Source: Christiangramia crocea (GTDB lineage: Bacteria > Bacteroidota > Bacteroidia > Flavobacteriales > Flavobacteriaceae). From it: 64,000 bases of DNA. The notes beneath the pieces were generated by a model, which made no database searches, had not been told where the DNA came from, and worked only from the letters and a program-made list of their open reading frames with translations. Shown here piece after piece: positions 51,951-61,585 of the stretch (position 1 is its first letter; the number at the start of each line of letters is the position of its first letter). The DNA lies in NCBI RefSeq assembly GCF_022410465.1, contig NZ_JAJSON010000019.1:62001-126000 (forward strand), in the 5' to 3' direction. Position numbers and translations under genes: made by a program.

Positions 51951-52057
51951 TGTCTAAGCTTTTTGCAAAAATAAAAATAAGCCTTCACAATCATGAAAGC
52001 TTCAGCGATAAAATTATAATAAAACTTATATATTTGAGACAACCAAGCCTAGTAATT

Positions 52058-53029
52058 ATGCGTAAATCAGCCTTATTTAGCCTTCTGTTCATTCTAGGAA
52101 CCACGCTCCAAGCCCAATATACCGAAACCATTAATTCCAATCGGCCCGGACAGTCCCAGGGAGCCTTTGCGGTTGGAACAAATGTGATCCAACTGGAAAC
52201 CGGTGCTTATTTTGGAAATGATGAGCATTCCGCTTTCGCCAGTACTACAGATATTTGGGGAATTGATTATCAGCTCAGATATGGATTGCTTTTTGAGAAT
52301 CTTGAACTCAACCTTACTGGAGCTTTTGAAAACCAGGATATTTCGCGGAATTTTCTGGGAACTCCGGATGAGTCGACTGTCAGAAATTTCAAGTCAAATA
52401 CCATAGGTGCTAAATATTTAATATTTGATCCCTATAAAAGCCTCGAAGAAGATAAACCCAATCTATATAGCTGGAAGGCAAATCAGCGGTTTAAATGGAA
52501 AAAGCTAATCCCTGCAGTATCCCTTTATGCCGGAGCAAACTTTTCATTCGGGGATAATCCATACCTCTATGAAGGGGAAGGAAAATTTAGTCCGAAAGCA
52601 GCTATCATCACCCAGAATAATTGGGGAAGATGGGTACTGGTAATGAATTTTATTGGTGATAAACTCTCTGAAGAATACCGGTCTTATACTGCTATGGCCA
52701 CATTAACACATGCTATCAGTCAAAAATTTGCCGTTTTTGGTGAATATCAGAGTATATGGAGTGATATCTATGCAGATGATCTTGTTCGCGCCGGTGCAGC
52801 TTACCTGGTAGGTAAAGATTTGCAATTTGACGTTGCAGGCCTGATCAACTTTAAAGACACCCCTTCAAGATGGCAAGTGGCTGCAGGAGTTTCTTACAGG
52901 TTTGATCTGCATAAAATGGATGAATTTCTTGAGGATTCAAATGAAGGCAACAAAAGAAGACGAAGAAGCGAAAAATTTGGAAGGGAAAACGAAAATGAAG
53001 TTGAAGGAAATGGAGATAGAGGTCAATAA
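52058..53029 (+). CDS. Outer membrane beta-barrel protein (MetA-pathway transporter-like)
   Basis: About 323 residues from the ATG at 52058, which begins a clear signal peptide (MRKSALFSLLFILGTTLQAQ). An in-frame ATG at 51935 would overlap the DUF4834 gene and add 41 residues unlike any signal sequence. INSNRPGQSQGAFAVGTNVI followed by alternating strands ending in GVSYRFDLHKMDEFL looks like the 'transporter' family of outer membrane proteins related to phenol MetA-pathway proteins. The last 40 residues are highly charged. The substrate is unknown. Confidence 0.78.
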   Translation: MRKSALFSLLFILGTTLQAQYTETINSNRPGQSQGAFAVGTNVIQLETGAYFGNDEHSAFASTTDIWGIDYQLRYGLLFENLELNLTGAFENQDISRNFLGTPDESTVRNFKSNTIGAKYLIFDPYKSLEEDKPNLYSWKANQRFKWKKLIPAVSLYAGANFSFGDNPYLYEGEGKFSPKAAIITQNNWGRWVLVMNFIGDKLSEEYRSYTAMATLTHAISQKFAVFGEYQSIWSDIYADDLVRAGAAYLVGKDLQFDVAGLINFKDTPSRWQVAAGVSYRFDLHKMDEFLEDSNEGNKRRRRSEKFGRENENEVEGNGDRGQ

Positions 53030-53053
53030 GAATTATAAAGCTATCAATATAAT

Positions 53054-53092
53054 AAAAGAAAATCCCCCGCAATTAGCGGGGGATTTTCTTTT
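53054..53092. terminator. Strong bidirectional terminator
   Basis: A 17-base perfect stem (53054-53070 with 53076-53092), including CCCCCGC/GCGGGGG, with an AATTA loop and flanking A/T runs. It separates two convergent genes. Confidence 0.9.
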
Positions 53093-53115
53093 ATATACTT
53101 TTATATAAGTGAATG

Positions 53116-54378
53116 TTATTTATTCGACATTGCTGCTGTCACAGATGCAGAAAGCCTTTTATAGGTTCCATTCTCCAGTCTTTCACGAATCGCAGAGAAG
53201 GCATCAAGTGTTTGTTCAACATCCTCTAAAGTATGGGTAGCAGTAGGGATCATTCTAAGAAGGATAAGTCCCTTAGGAATTACAGGATAAACCACTATTG
53301 AACAGAATACCCCATGGTTCTCCCTAAGATCTTTTACTAAGGCCATAGCCTCAGGAATACTTCCTTTCAGGTAAACCGGAGTCACACAACTCTGAGTGGT
53401 TCCTATGTCAAATCCGCGATCCTTCAGACCGTTTTGAAGAGCATTTACATTTTCCCAAAGCTTTTCTTTAAGCTCCGGCATTGTCCTTAACATTTCCAGA
53501 CGTTTCAATGCTCCCACAACCAACTGCATTTGAAGTGATTTGGCGAACATTTGTGAACGAAGATTATACTTAAGGTAATCTATAATTTCTTTATCACTGG
53601 CAATAAAAGCCCCCGTACTCGCAAGAGATTTAGCAAAAGTTGCAAAATAAACGTCTATTTCATCCTGTACTCCCTGCTCTTCTCCTGCACCGGCACCTGT
53701 TTTACCAAGGGTTCCAAAACCATGAGCATCATCTACAAACAGTCTGAAATTATATTTTTTCTTCAGCTCAACGATCTCCTTTAGCTTTCCCTGTTCTCCA
53801 CGCATTCCGAAAACTCCTTCTGAAATAAGCAAAATTCCTCCACCTGTCTGCTCAGCGATCTTGGTTGCTCTCTGAAGGTTCTTCTCGATACTTTCCATAT
53901 CGTTATGCTTATAGGTAAACCTTTGCCCCAAGTGGAGTCTTACTCCATCTATAATACATGCGTGCGCATCTACATCATAAACTATAACATCCTGCTTGGA
54001 CACAAGGGCATCAATAGTAGAAACCATTCCCTGATATCCGAAATTAAGGAGATATGCTGACTGTTTATTAACGAAAGAAGCAAGTTCATCCTGAAGTTTT
54101 TCGTGAAGATCTGTATGACCACTCATCATTCTCGCTCCCATGGGATATGCAGATCCATATTCTGCAGCTGCCTCAGCATCTACTTTACGAACTTCGGGGT
54201 GGTTAGCCAGGCCAAGATAATCGTTGATACTCCATGTAATAACTTCCTTACCACGGAATTTCATTCTATTTGAGATGGGTCCTTCCAGTTTAGGAAAAAC
54301 GAAGTATCCTTCTGCCTGTTCTGCCCATTTACCTAGCGGTCCTTTGTCTTTGTAAATTTTATCAAATAAATCCTTCAT
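53116..54378 (-). CDS. Alpha-oxoamine synthase, probable cysteate C-fatty acyltransferase (capnine synthesis) or serine palmitoyltransferase
   Basis: A 420-residue fold-type I PLP enzyme of the alpha-oxoamine synthase family, which condenses an amino acid with an acyl-CoA or acyl-ACP. His139 (YDVDAHACI), Asp216 and His219 (LFVDDAHGFG), and the Schiff-base Lys250 (ATFAKSLASTGAF) are in place, and EGVFGMRGEQGKLKE is the usual strand. In Flavobacterium johnsoniae a member of this family makes capnine, the sulfonolipid base, from cysteate. The neighbouring cysteine-synthase-like gene supports that reading here. Serine palmitoyltransferase, 2-amino-3-ketobutyrate ligase and AONS activity cannot be excluded by eye. 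It has its own promoter. Confidence 0.85.
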   Translation of the reverse strand: MKDLFDKIYKDKGPLGKWAEQAEGYFVFPKLEGPISNRMKFRGKEVITWSINDYLGLANHPEVRKVDAEAAAEYGSAYPMGARMMSGHTDLHEKLQDELASFVNKQSAYLLNFGYQGMVSTIDALVSKQDVIVYDVDAHACIIDGVRLHLGQRFTYKHNDMESIEKNLQRATKIAEQTGGGILLISEGVFGMRGEQGKLKEIVELKKKYNFRLFVDDAHGFGTLGKTGAGAGEEQGVQDEIDVYFATFAKSLASTGAFIASDKEIIDYLKYNLRSQMFAKSLQMQLVVGALKRLEMLRTMPELKEKLWENVNALQNGLKDRGFDIGTTQSCVTPVYLKGSIPEAMALVKDLRENHGVFCSIVVYPVIPKGLILLRMIPTATHTLEDVEQTLDAFSAIRERLENGTYKRLSASVTAAMSNK

Positions 54379-54400
54379 CGGTCATTTTTTAGACGAGCCG

Positions 54401-54433
54401 CAAAAATACTGAAATTTGGCCCAATTCTACAAA
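54401..54433 (-). promoter_or_regulatory. Promoter of the alpha-oxoamine synthase gene
   Basis: TTTG (54433-54430), a 21-base spacer, and TATTTTTG (54408-54401) on the minus strand. The start would lie about 17 bases before the ATG. The spacing equals that of the sigma-factor promoter. Confidence 0.65.
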
Positions 54434-54463
54434 GTAAATTTTAAACATTGAAAGCTAAGAAAA

Positions 54464-54498
54464 ACAAAAGCATCCTACAAAAAATAGGATGCTTTTGT
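54464..54498 (-). terminator. Terminator between the cysteine-synthase-like and acyltransferase genes
   Basis: A 14-base stem (54464-54477 with 54485-54498, including AAGCATCCTA/TAGGATGCTT) with a 7-base loop. The T-rich tail within the descending arm is modest (TTTTGT), but the position behind the upstream gene is right. Confidence 0.7.
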
Positions 54499-54520
54499 TA
54501 ATAAATGTTAATAATACCTT

Positions 54521-55561
54521 TTACTTGATGATTTCTATGGTTTGAGAGGACACTTCGTTCTTTGTATCGAAGAATCCCTGTTCGCTCATCCAGTCATCAC
54601 TATAAATCTTGCTCATATAACGTGAACCATGATCTGGAAAGATCATGACCACTTTAGAGTTCTTATCAAATTCCCCTTCTTCATAAAACTGTTTTAATCC
54701 CTGCATTGCAGCACCACTTGTATAACCTACAAACAGTCCTTCTTTTCTTGCCAGTTCACGGGCCGTATGCGCTGCATCTTCATCACTTACTTTTATGAAT
54801 TTATCTATACTATCAAAATCTGTAGCGGTAGGAATTAAGTTCTTTCCTAAACCTTCGATCCTGTATGGATAGATCTCTTCTTCATCAAATTCCCTGGTTT
54901 CATGATACTTCTTCAAAACAGATCCAAATGCATCAATACCAAGAATCCTGATATCTGGATTCTGTTCCTTCAAATATCTTGCAGTGCCCGAAATAGTTCC
55001 TCCGGTTCCGCTGCATGCTACCAAATGTGTTATTTCACCTTCAGTTTGCTTCCAGATCTCAGGACCAGTTGAATTAAAGTGGGCATCTATATTAAGTTCG
55101 TTGAAGTACTGATTTATGTAAACCGAACCTTTGATCTCCTGATGAAGTCTTTTTGCTACCTGATAATAAGAGCGAGAATCATCGGCTGCTACATTCGCAG
55201 GACACACATACACTTTGGCCCCCATCGTTTTGAGCATATCTATCTTATCTTTGGAAGATTTTGAGCTCACCGCCAGGATACAGTCATAACCTTTTATGAT
55301 ACTCACCATCGCAATACTGAATCCAGTGTTTCCGGAGGTAGTTTCAATAATGGTGTTTCCAGGTTTCAGGATACCATTTCTTTCGGCTTCTTCTATGATG
55401 TAAAGGGCTATTCTGTCTTTTGTGGAATGCCCAGGATTAAAGGCTTCTACTTTAGCGAAATATTTTCCTTTATAATCACTGGTTATTTTGTTAAGGTGAA
55501 TTAACGGCGTATTACCTATGAGTTGCAATACATTGTCATAAACCTGCAAGTCTTCTCTCAT
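54521..55561 (-). CDS. PLP-dependent cysteine synthase family enzyme, possible cysteate synthase
   Basis: A 346-residue fold-type II PLP enzyme. [14 protein letters not shown] is the usual start, Lys48 in [15 protein letters not shown] binds [15 protein letters not shown] is the substrate loop, and [15 protein letters not shown] the phosphate-binding loop. It resembles the CBS/CysK family without CBS regulatory domains. NPGHSTKDR differs from the NPxxSVKDR of housekeeping CysK. Placed in front of an alpha-oxoamine synthase, it may form cysteate from phosphoserine and sulfite for sulfonolipid synthesis. The alternative is ordinary cysteine or cystathionine metabolism. Confidence 0.85.
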   Translation of the reverse strand: MREDLQVYDNVLQLIGNTPLIHLNKITSDYKGKYFAKVEAFNPGHSTKDRIALYIIEEAERNGILKPGNTIIETTSGNTGFSIAMVSIIKGYDCILAVSSKSSKDKIDMLKTMGAKVYVCPANVAADDSRSYYQVAKRLHQEIKGSVYINQYFNELNIDAHFNSTGPEIWKQTEGEITHLVACSGTGGTISGTARYLKEQNPDIRILGIDAFGSVLKKYHETREFDEEEIYPYRIEGLGKNLIPTATDFDSIDKFIKVSDEDAAHTARELARKEGLFVGYTSGAAMQGLKQFYEEGEFDKNSKVVMIFPDHGSRYMSKIYSDDWMSEQGFFDTKNEVSSQTIEIIK

Positions 55562-55636
55562 AAATCGAAGTTTCTATTTACAAAAGGTTCCTAACAAATT
55601 CTTAAGAACCGGTCAAATTTAAGGCAAATTTTTTAA

Positions 55637-57766
55637 TTATTCCTTTATTCTTTCCAAATCCAGTAAAAAAGCATACTCTTCAGCCACTTCTCTTAAAGCT
55701 TCAAAACGACCTGAAGCTCCGCCATGACCAGCGTCCATATTGGTATGGAGCAGCAGAATATTATCATCGGTTTTATACTCTCTAAGTTTAGCCACCCATT
55801 TAGCAGGTTCCCAGTATTGCACCTGAGAATCATGCAATCCAGTGGTGACCAGCATGTTTGGATAATTCTGCTTTTCCACATTGTCATAAGGTGAATAAGA
55901 CATCATATAGTCATAATATTCCTTATTATTAGGATTCCCCCATTCATCATACTCTCCAGTAGTAAGGGGAATACTATCATCTAACATTGTAGTTACCACA
56001 TCCACAAAAGGTACGGCGGCGATTACTCCGTTATAAAGATGTGGAGCCATATTTACCACTGCTCCCATCAGCAACCCCCCTGCAGAGCCACCCATTGCAT
56101 AAAGATGTTCAGAAGATGTGAACTTTTCTTCGATAAGGAATTCAGAGACATCTATAAAATCAGTAAAAGTATTCTTCTTTGTAAAAAGCTTCCCATCCTC
56201 ATACCATTCACGGCCAAGGTATTCTCCTCCCCGAATATGAGCAATGGCATAAATAAAGCCTCTATCAAGTAAACTCAATCTAACAGAAGAGAAATATGGA
56301 TCTATGGTAGAACCATAGGAACCATAGGCATATTGCAGTAAAGGATTACTACCGTCCAATTTCAGACCTTTCCGGTAAACCAGAGAAACAGGTATTTTGG
56401 TTCCATCCTTTGCCGTAGCCCAAAGTCTTTGGGAAGTGTAATTATCCTTATCAAAATTGCCGCCAAGCACTTCCTGTTCTTTCAGGACCTTTCGTTCGCC
56501 GGTTTTCATGTTATATTCTATAACCGAGGTTGGCGTGGTCATACTGTTATAGTTGAACCTCAGCACATCGGTCTCAAAATCGGGATTAATAGCGGTATAG
56601 GCAGTATAGGTCTCATTATCGAAAGGGATATAATATTCTTCATCGGTATCCCACCGCAAGACCTTTATTTTATTGAGCCCGTTATTCCTTTCACTCACCA
56701 CCAGGTAATCCTTGAATATATCAATATCCTCAAGCAAATAATCCTTACGATGAGGAATAACATCTTCCCAGTTCGTCATCCCTGTATTATCTACAGGGGT
56801 CTTCATAAGTTTAAAATTGGTAGCACCGTCCTTATTGGTCACCACATAAAAATATCCATCAAAATGGGATATACTGTATTCCATCCCACGGATTCGCGGC
56901 TGGAAGATCCTGAATTCCTTTTCAGGAGTATTCGCCTCCAAAAAGCGATACTCGGTAGTTAAGGTACTATGAGAACCTATAATAATATATTCCCTGGATT
57001 TAGATTTATATACATAGGTATTAAAAGTATCATCAGCTTCTTCATACACCAGTTGATCGTCGGCAGGATCTGTTCCCAAAATATGTTTATAGACCTGGAA
57101 AGATCTGAGTGTCTGCGGATCTTTTTTAGTATAATAAAGAGTTTTGTTATCGTTAGCCCAGGTAGAGCCTCCGGTAGTGTTCTTGATCTCTTCATCGTAG
57201 ATCTCCCCGGTTTCCAGATTCTTGATCCTTATGATATATTTTCTTCGGCTAAGAGTATCGGTTCCAAAAGCCACAAGTTTATTATCAGGACTTACATTAA
57301 GGCCTCCTAAACTATAATAATCATAGCCTTCAGCCATTTCATTCACATTGAACATGATCTCCTCTGCGGCTTCAAGCGTTCCTTTCTTTCTGGAGTATAC
57401 CGGATAGTCAAAACCTTTTTCAAATCTTGTAATATACCAGTAGCCATTCAGCTTATAAGGCACCGATTCGTCATCTTCTTTTATCCTGGCCTTCATTTCT
57501 TCGAATAACTTATCCTGAAAATCCCTGGTATGAGCAGTCATTTGCTCATTATAGGAGTTTTCAGCTTCAAGATAAGCTGTCACCTCGGGATCTTCCCGCT
57601 GGTTCATCCAGAAATAATTATCGATCCGCACATCTCCATGCTTCTCGAGTTGTTTTGCAATTTTCTTTGCCCGGGGGGCTTGAATATCTTTTTTCAAATC
57701 GATCTTATTATTTTGGGCGGTTGCAAATGTAATGCATCCTAATAGAATACCTAATAGTCTTTTCAT
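55637..57766 (-). CDS. Exported oligopeptidase B (S9A family)
   Basis: A 709-residue serine peptidase with a signal peptide (MKRLLGILLGCITFATAQ), so unlike the cytosolic enterobacterial enzyme it is probably periplasmic. PRAKKIAKQLEKHGDVRIDN, then DNYFWMNQREDPEV, opens the beta-propeller. The hydrolase domain has Ser in AMGGSAGGLLMGAVVNM, Asp in GLHDSQVQYWEPAKWVAKL and His in MDAGHGGASGRFE. Oligopeptidase B cleaves short peptides after basic residues. It is a single-gene unit between the cysteine-synthase-like gene and ybaB. Confidence 0.92.
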   Translation of the reverse strand: MKRLLGILLGCITFATAQNNKIDLKKDIQAPRAKKIAKQLEKHGDVRIDNYFWMNQREDPEVTAYLEAENSYNEQMTAHTRDFQDKLFEEMKARIKEDDESVPYKLNGYWYITRFEKGFDYPVYSRKKGTLEAAEEIMFNVNEMAEGYDYYSLGGLNVSPDNKLVAFGTDTLSRRKYIIRIKNLETGEIYDEEIKNTTGGSTWANDNKTLYYTKKDPQTLRSFQVYKHILGTDPADDQLVYEEADDTFNTYVYKSKSREYIIIGSHSTLTTEYRFLEANTPEKEFRIFQPRIRGMEYSISHFDGYFYVVTNKDGATNFKLMKTPVDNTGMTNWEDVIPHRKDYLLEDIDIFKDYLVVSERNNGLNKIKVLRWDTDEEYYIPFDNETYTAYTAINPDFETDVLRFNYNSMTTPTSVIEYNMKTGERKVLKEQEVLGGNFDKDNYTSQRLWATAKDGTKIPVSLVYRKGLKLDGSNPLLQYAYGSYGSTIDPYFSSVRLSLLDRGFIYAIAHIRGGEYLGREWYEDGKLFTKKNTFTDFIDVSEFLIEEKFTSSEHLYAMGGSAGGLLMGAVVNMAPHLYNGVIAAVPFVDVVTTMLDDSIPLTTGEYDEWGNPNNKEYYDYMMSYSPYDNVEKQNYPNMLVTTGLHDSQVQYWEPAKWVAKLREYKTDDNILLLHTNMDAGHGGASGRFEALREVAEEYAFLLDLERIKE

Positions 57767-57794
57767 TTGGACTGATTTAATCCCCGTAATTTAG

Positions 57795-57802
57795 TAAATT
57801 TG
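57795..57802 (+). promoter_or_regulatory. -7 promoter element of the YbaB gene (TAAATTTG)
   Basis: TAAATTTG fits TAnnTTTG, 28 bases before the ATG at 57830. A TTTG lies 25 bases upstream, somewhat farther than usual. Confidence 0.4.
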
Positions 57803-57829
57803 AGATCATAAAATTTAAATTTGAAAAAT

Positions 57830-58156
57830 ATGTTTGGAGATATGATGGGCATGATGAACAAACTGAAGGAAGCCCAGGAAAAAGTTGAAGCGACCAAGAA
57901 AAGAATGGACAGTGTTCTTGTTGATGAGCAATCTAATGACGGCTTGCTTAATGTAACAATTACCGCCAACAGAACGATAAAGAATATATCGGTTGATGAT
58001 GATTTACTAAAAGATAAAGAGCAATTAGAAGATTATCTGGTTTTGACACTGAATAAAGCCATAGAAAAGGCGACTAAAATCAATGAGGCTGAAGTTGCCG
58101 CTGCTGCCAAAGATGGGATGCCGGATATTCCCGGGATGAATGATATGCTGAAATAA
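57830..58156 (+). CDS. YbaB/EbfC family nucleoid-associated protein
   Basis: About 108 residues from the ATG at 57830 ([20 protein letters not shown]); a TTG at 57821 is an unlikely earlier start. The alternating helical N-terminus, the strand [19 protein letters not shown], and the C-terminal [18 protein letters not shown] are typical. It is a small dimeric DNA-binding protein, often beside dnaX and recR in other phyla but alone here. A short repeat and a terminator follow. Confidence 0.93.
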   Translation: MFGDMMGMMNKLKEAQEKVEATKKRMDSVLVDEQSNDGLLNVTITANRTIKNISVDDDLLKDKEQLEDYLVLTLNKAIEKATKINEAEVAAAAKDGMPDIPGMNDMLK

Positions 58157-58173
58157 GAAATGAGAAGTTAGAC
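58157..58173 (+). repeat. GAGAAGTTAGA-type repeat after the ybaB stop
   Basis: GAAATGAGAAGTTAGAC directly behind the TAA, in the same orientation relative to the gene as the copies behind hisB and fabG. Confidence 0.45.
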
Positions 58174-58212
58174 TTTATATCACTTTTTATTTCGTGTTAT
58201 AATTTAAGTAAG

Positions 58213-58245
58213 AAAAAGCATGAGGTTTCTCATGCTTTTTTATTG
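58213..58245. terminator. Bidirectional terminator between ybaB and the redoxin gene
   Basis: AAAAAGCATGAG (58213-58224) pairs with CTCATGCTTTTT (58229-58240) around GTTT; serves both converging genes. Confidence 0.88.
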
Positions 58246-58281
58246 TTTTATTTAACCTTCTTATCTCTCCCTTCTAATACT

Positions 58282-58797
58282 TTATGCCTCTCCCCTGGCA
58301 GGATAATCATCTTTTATAATAAAGCTTATAGTTTTTAAAAGTTCATCGAATTTTGGCCTGGCAAAAGGCATGGACTGGATACTTGCCGAATAAAGGGTGT
58401 TATCCGGTCGAACCAGAAATAAGGCCGGTTCCAGAAAAACCTGAGGTTCTGATTCCTTTATAGCTTCTGAGACAAACAATCCCCATTTTCTGCCATCTTC
58501 AACACTAAAGTCACAACCAATATGAAGTTTATCTATTTCCCATTCGTCAACCGTCTTCTCTGCGAGAACCTGTGAATTTGAACTTATACAAATAACGTTC
58601 ACCCCTCTATCCCTAAAATCACTAATTTTCTCATTTAGTTCTTCCAGATATTTTTTACAAATTGGACAATGTATACCACGATAGAAAACGATCATGGTGA
58701 ATGTTCCAGGATCGCTGTCTTTAATATTCCACTTCAATCCTTCGGTAGTGTTCACGATAAGCTCGGGAACTTTTTGCCCGGGTTTAAGATTTTTCAT
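58282..58797 (-). CDS. Peroxiredoxin-like AhpC/TSA family protein
   Basis: A 171-residue thioredoxin-fold protein. MIVFYRGIHCPICKKYLEELN has a CxxC pair in the position of the peroxidatic Cys, followed by GVNVICISSNSQVLAEKTVD. Members of this redoxin subgroup (HCPIC type) are annotated as peroxiredoxin-like, and the CPIC motif may give disulfide reductase activity instead. There is no signal peptide. PALFLVRPDNTLYSASIQSM is the usual later strand. Single-gene unit. Confidence 0.82.
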   Translation of the reverse strand: MKNLKPGQKVPELIVNTTEGLKWNIKDSDPGTFTMIVFYRGIHCPICKKYLEELNEKISDFRDRGVNVICISSNSQVLAEKTVDEWEIDKLHIGCDFSVEDGRKWGLFVSEAIKESEPQVFLEPALFLVRPDNTLYSASIQSMPFARPKFDELLKTISFIIKDDYPARGEA

Positions 58798-58883
58798 GAT
58801 ATAATTTTCCGAAAATTAATTCATTAACAATTTTAGGCTTATTAAACTCCTGCCAATATTTAGTTAAGGTTTTTTAATAAACT

Positions 58884-59912
58884 CTAGATAATAATCTTTC
58901 GAAGTGTTTCTAAAAACCTCTGATGCATTTCTTCGGTATAATCCAGATGTGTTACAATCCTTAATTTACCCTGACCCATATTACTTATACGAATATTACT
59001 GTCTGCCAGATGTTTCATAAATTCATCTTCCATCGATTCATTTTGAAGGTAGAAGATCACAATATTAGTTTCAACCGGTTCCACCTTTCCAACATAATTC
59101 TGCTCTTCTAATACTTCTGCGATCTCAGTTGCTCTTTCATGGTCCTTTGCAAGCCTTTCTACATGATGATCCAGCGCATAAACTCCCGCAGCTGCCATAA
59201 AACCTACCTGGCGCATTCCGCCACCCAGTACTTTACGTATGCGAATAGCATTTTTCATAATCCTGCTGTCACCAATTAGAACAGAACCCATAGGAGTTCC
59301 CAAACCTTTAGAAAGACATACTGAAATGGTATCGAATATTTTACCGTAGTCTTTCGGACTTTCTCCTTTCTTCACCAAAGCATTAAACAGCCTGGCACCG
59401 TCCAGATGCAATCCCAGCTCGTGCTTATTACAAACCTCTCTGATCCTTTTCATTTCCTCCAGATCGTAACAGGCCCCACCACCTTTATTGGTAGTATTTT
59501 CAAGACAGACTAATGTTGTTAGCGGACTATGATAAAAATCCGGCGGATTGATGCTCTCTTCTACCTGTTCTGCTGTTATCATCCCACGATCACCATCAAC
59601 AAGTTTACAGGAAACGCCGCTATTAAATGAGACTCCTCCTCCTTCATAATTATAAACATGAGCCCATTTATCACAGATGAGCTGTTCCCCGGGTTGGGTA
59701 TGAAGTTTTATTGCTGCCTGATTGGTCATGCTTCCGGTAGGAAAAAACAGGGCTTCATCTTTTCCGAACATATCAGCCAGTTTTCTCTCTAATTCATTAA
59801 CCGTAGGATCTTCTTTATATACATCATCGCCAACTTCAGCAGTCATAATAGCCTGAAGCATTTCTTTTGTTGGGCGGGTGACCGTATCACTCCTTAGATC
59901 TATTTCTTTCAT
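58884..59912 (-). CDS. ltaE: Threonine aldolase family protein (low-specificity)
   Basis: A 342-residue PLP enzyme that splits threonine or allo-threonine to glycine and acetaldehyde. EIDLRSDTVTRPTKEM and AEVGDDVYKEDPTVNELE are the family start. LHLDGARLFNALVK holds the Asp that pairs with PLP, and SVCLSKGLGTPMGSVLIGD the Schiff-base Lys. The C-terminus is complete. A 200-base AT-rich gap without other visible signals separates it from the divergent ATP-grasp operon. Confidence 0.92.
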   Translation of the reverse strand: MKEIDLRSDTVTRPTKEMLQAIMTAEVGDDVYKEDPTVNELERKLADMFGKDEALFFPTGSMTNQAAIKLHTQPGEQLICDKWAHVYNYEGGGVSFNSGVSCKLVDGDRGMITAEQVEESINPPDFYHSPLTTLVCLENTTNKGGGACYDLEEMKRIREVCNKHELGLHLDGARLFNALVKKGESPKDYGKIFDTISVCLSKGLGTPMGSVLIGDSRIMKNAIRIRKVLGGGMRQVGFMAAAGVYALDHHVERLAKDHERATEIAEVLEEQNYVGKVEPVETNIVIFYLQNESMEDEFMKHLADSNIRISNMGQGKLRIVTHLDYTEEMHQRFLETLRKIII

Positions 59913-60112
59913 GTTTGAATTTTCAAAATCTGAAGCTAAAGTAGGATTTCAACAGGCTATTTCCAATAATAAAATATTGAGTAGCCCCTGTCCAAAATTC
60001 TCATTAATGAATATTTTTCAATGTTTTTATTCATTATCCACATAAACCACAAGTATTAGGTAATTTTTATAATTTTTTGATTGAAATATTCGTATTTTAA
60101 GAAAAAACATTA

Positions 60113-61582
60113 ATGAAAGAGCATTCAAAACCCACTTTTGAATCCTATAATCGGGACCCAAAACTTTATGATGAGATCTTTGACGAGAATGACAATGTCA
60201 GGAATATCTACTCAACTCTTTTTGAGCTCTACAGTGAACATTCGGCAAAGGATTTCGCAAGGTTAAACAATAAGGCAAAGGCCTCCTTCTTTAACCAGGG
60301 TATTACCTTTCAGGTTTATGGAGATCATGAAGTTAAGGAAAAGATATTTCCATTCGATCTCTTTCCCAGGATAATCGATCCTGGGGAATGGGAAGTAATA
60401 GAAAATGGTGTTTTACAAAGAAGTAAAGCTCTTAATCATTTCCTGTGGGACCTTTATCACGACAAGAATATTATTAAGGATGGTATAGTACCTCTCGAAC
60501 TTATCAGCTCTTCAGCCAACTATCTTGACCAGATGAATGGATTTGATCCACCTGGCGGGATATACAATCATATTTCGGGAACCGATCTTATCAAACATTC
60601 AGACGGCCAATATTATGTGCTGGAGGATAATATTCGATGCCCTTCAGGGGTAAGCTATGTGATTTGTAATCGTACAGCCCTGAAGAGAGCTCTTTTCGGT
60701 GTTTTCAACCATTATAAGACCCATACTGTAACCAATTACGCTGAGAATCTTTTGGATATTCTCGAAACTGTAAAACCCAAAGGAGTTGATATTCCCAATT
60801 GTGTGGTAATAACGCCCGGCATATATAATTCAGCCTATTATGAGCATTCTTACCTGGCCAAAGCAATGGGTGTTGAACTGGTTGAAGGTAGGGATCTTTT
60901 TGTAGAGAATGACTTTGTTTACATGAAGACCATTAACGGTCCGGAAAAAGTAGATGTTATCTACAGAAGGATCGATGATCAGTTCCTGGATCCTTTGGAA
61001 TTCAAACCGGATTCAGCCCTTGGGGTTCCCGGACTTATGGCGGCCTATAAGCAGGGGAATGTTTGTCTTGTGAATGCTCCCGGAACCGGAGTTGCAGATG
61101 ATAAGGCCGTTTATACCTATATGCCCGAGATCATAAGATATTATCTTGATGAAGAACCTATACTGAATAATGTCCCTACGTATCATTGCAGCCGTCCCGA
61201 TGAACTGAAATACGTTCTGGAGAACATCAGTCAACTTGTGATCAAACCTGTTGATGAAGCCGGAGGCTATGGTATTTCAATAGGAAACCGACTTACAAAA
61301 GAAGAAATTGAAGAGGTAAAAGAAACTGTAAAAGCGAGCCCACGTAAATATATTGCCCAACCTATAATGTCCCTTTCGGTGCACCCCACCTATATAGAGG
61401 AAAATGAATCTTTTGAACCAAGACATGTAGACCTCAGAACCTTTACGCTGCTTGGTGACAATAAAGAATTCGTGCTCAAAGGCGGATTGACCCGGGTAGC
61501 ATTAAGTAAAGGAAATCTAATCGTGAATTCATCTCAGGGTGGCGGTTCAAAAGACACCTGGGTATTAAAAAACAATCTATAA
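60113..61582 (+). CDS. Circularly permuted ATP-grasp protein (type 2)
   Basis: A 489-residue protein of the circularly permuted ATP-grasp family (formerly DUF404/DUF407). Recognisable blocks are FPFDLFPRIIDPGEWEVIEN, YYVLEDNIRCPSGVSYVICN, VDVIYRRIDDQFLDPLEF, NAPGTGVADDKAVYTYMPEI, then VIKPVDEAGGYGISIG and RHVDLRTFTLLGD. ATP-grasp enzymes join an acid to an amine or thiol with ATP. Comparative work (Iyer and colleagues) proposed that the conserved trio of this protein, an alpha-E protein and a transglutaminase makes and processes peptide-like or protein-attached amide bonds. The alpha-E gene follows after 3 bases. Confidence 0.92.
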   Translation: MKEHSKPTFESYNRDPKLYDEIFDENDNVRNIYSTLFELYSEHSAKDFARLNNKAKASFFNQGITFQVYGDHEVKEKIFPFDLFPRIIDPGEWEVIENGVLQRSKALNHFLWDLYHDKNIIKDGIVPLELISSSANYLDQMNGFDPPGGIYNHISGTDLIKHSDGQYYVLEDNIRCPSGVSYVICNRTALKRALFGVFNHYKTHTVTNYAENLLDILETVKPKGVDIPNCVVITPGIYNSAYYEHSYLAKAMGVELVEGRDLFVENDFVYMKTINGPEKVDVIYRRIDDQFLDPLEFKPDSALGVPGLMAAYKQGNVCLVNAPGTGVADDKAVYTYMPEIIRYYLDEEPILNNVPTYHCSRPDELKYVLENISQLVIKPVDEAGGYGISIGNRLTKEEIEEVKETVKASPRKYIAQPIMSLSVHPTYIEENESFEPRHVDLRTFTLLGDNKEFVLKGGLTRVALSKGNLIVNSSQGGGSKDTWVLKNNL

Positions 61583-61585
61583 TTT

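Noticed and set aside
51935-52057. Upstream extension of the outer-membrane protein gene (41 extra codons)
   Set aside because: It overlaps the divergent DUF4834 gene, and the signal peptide begins at the ATG at 52058.
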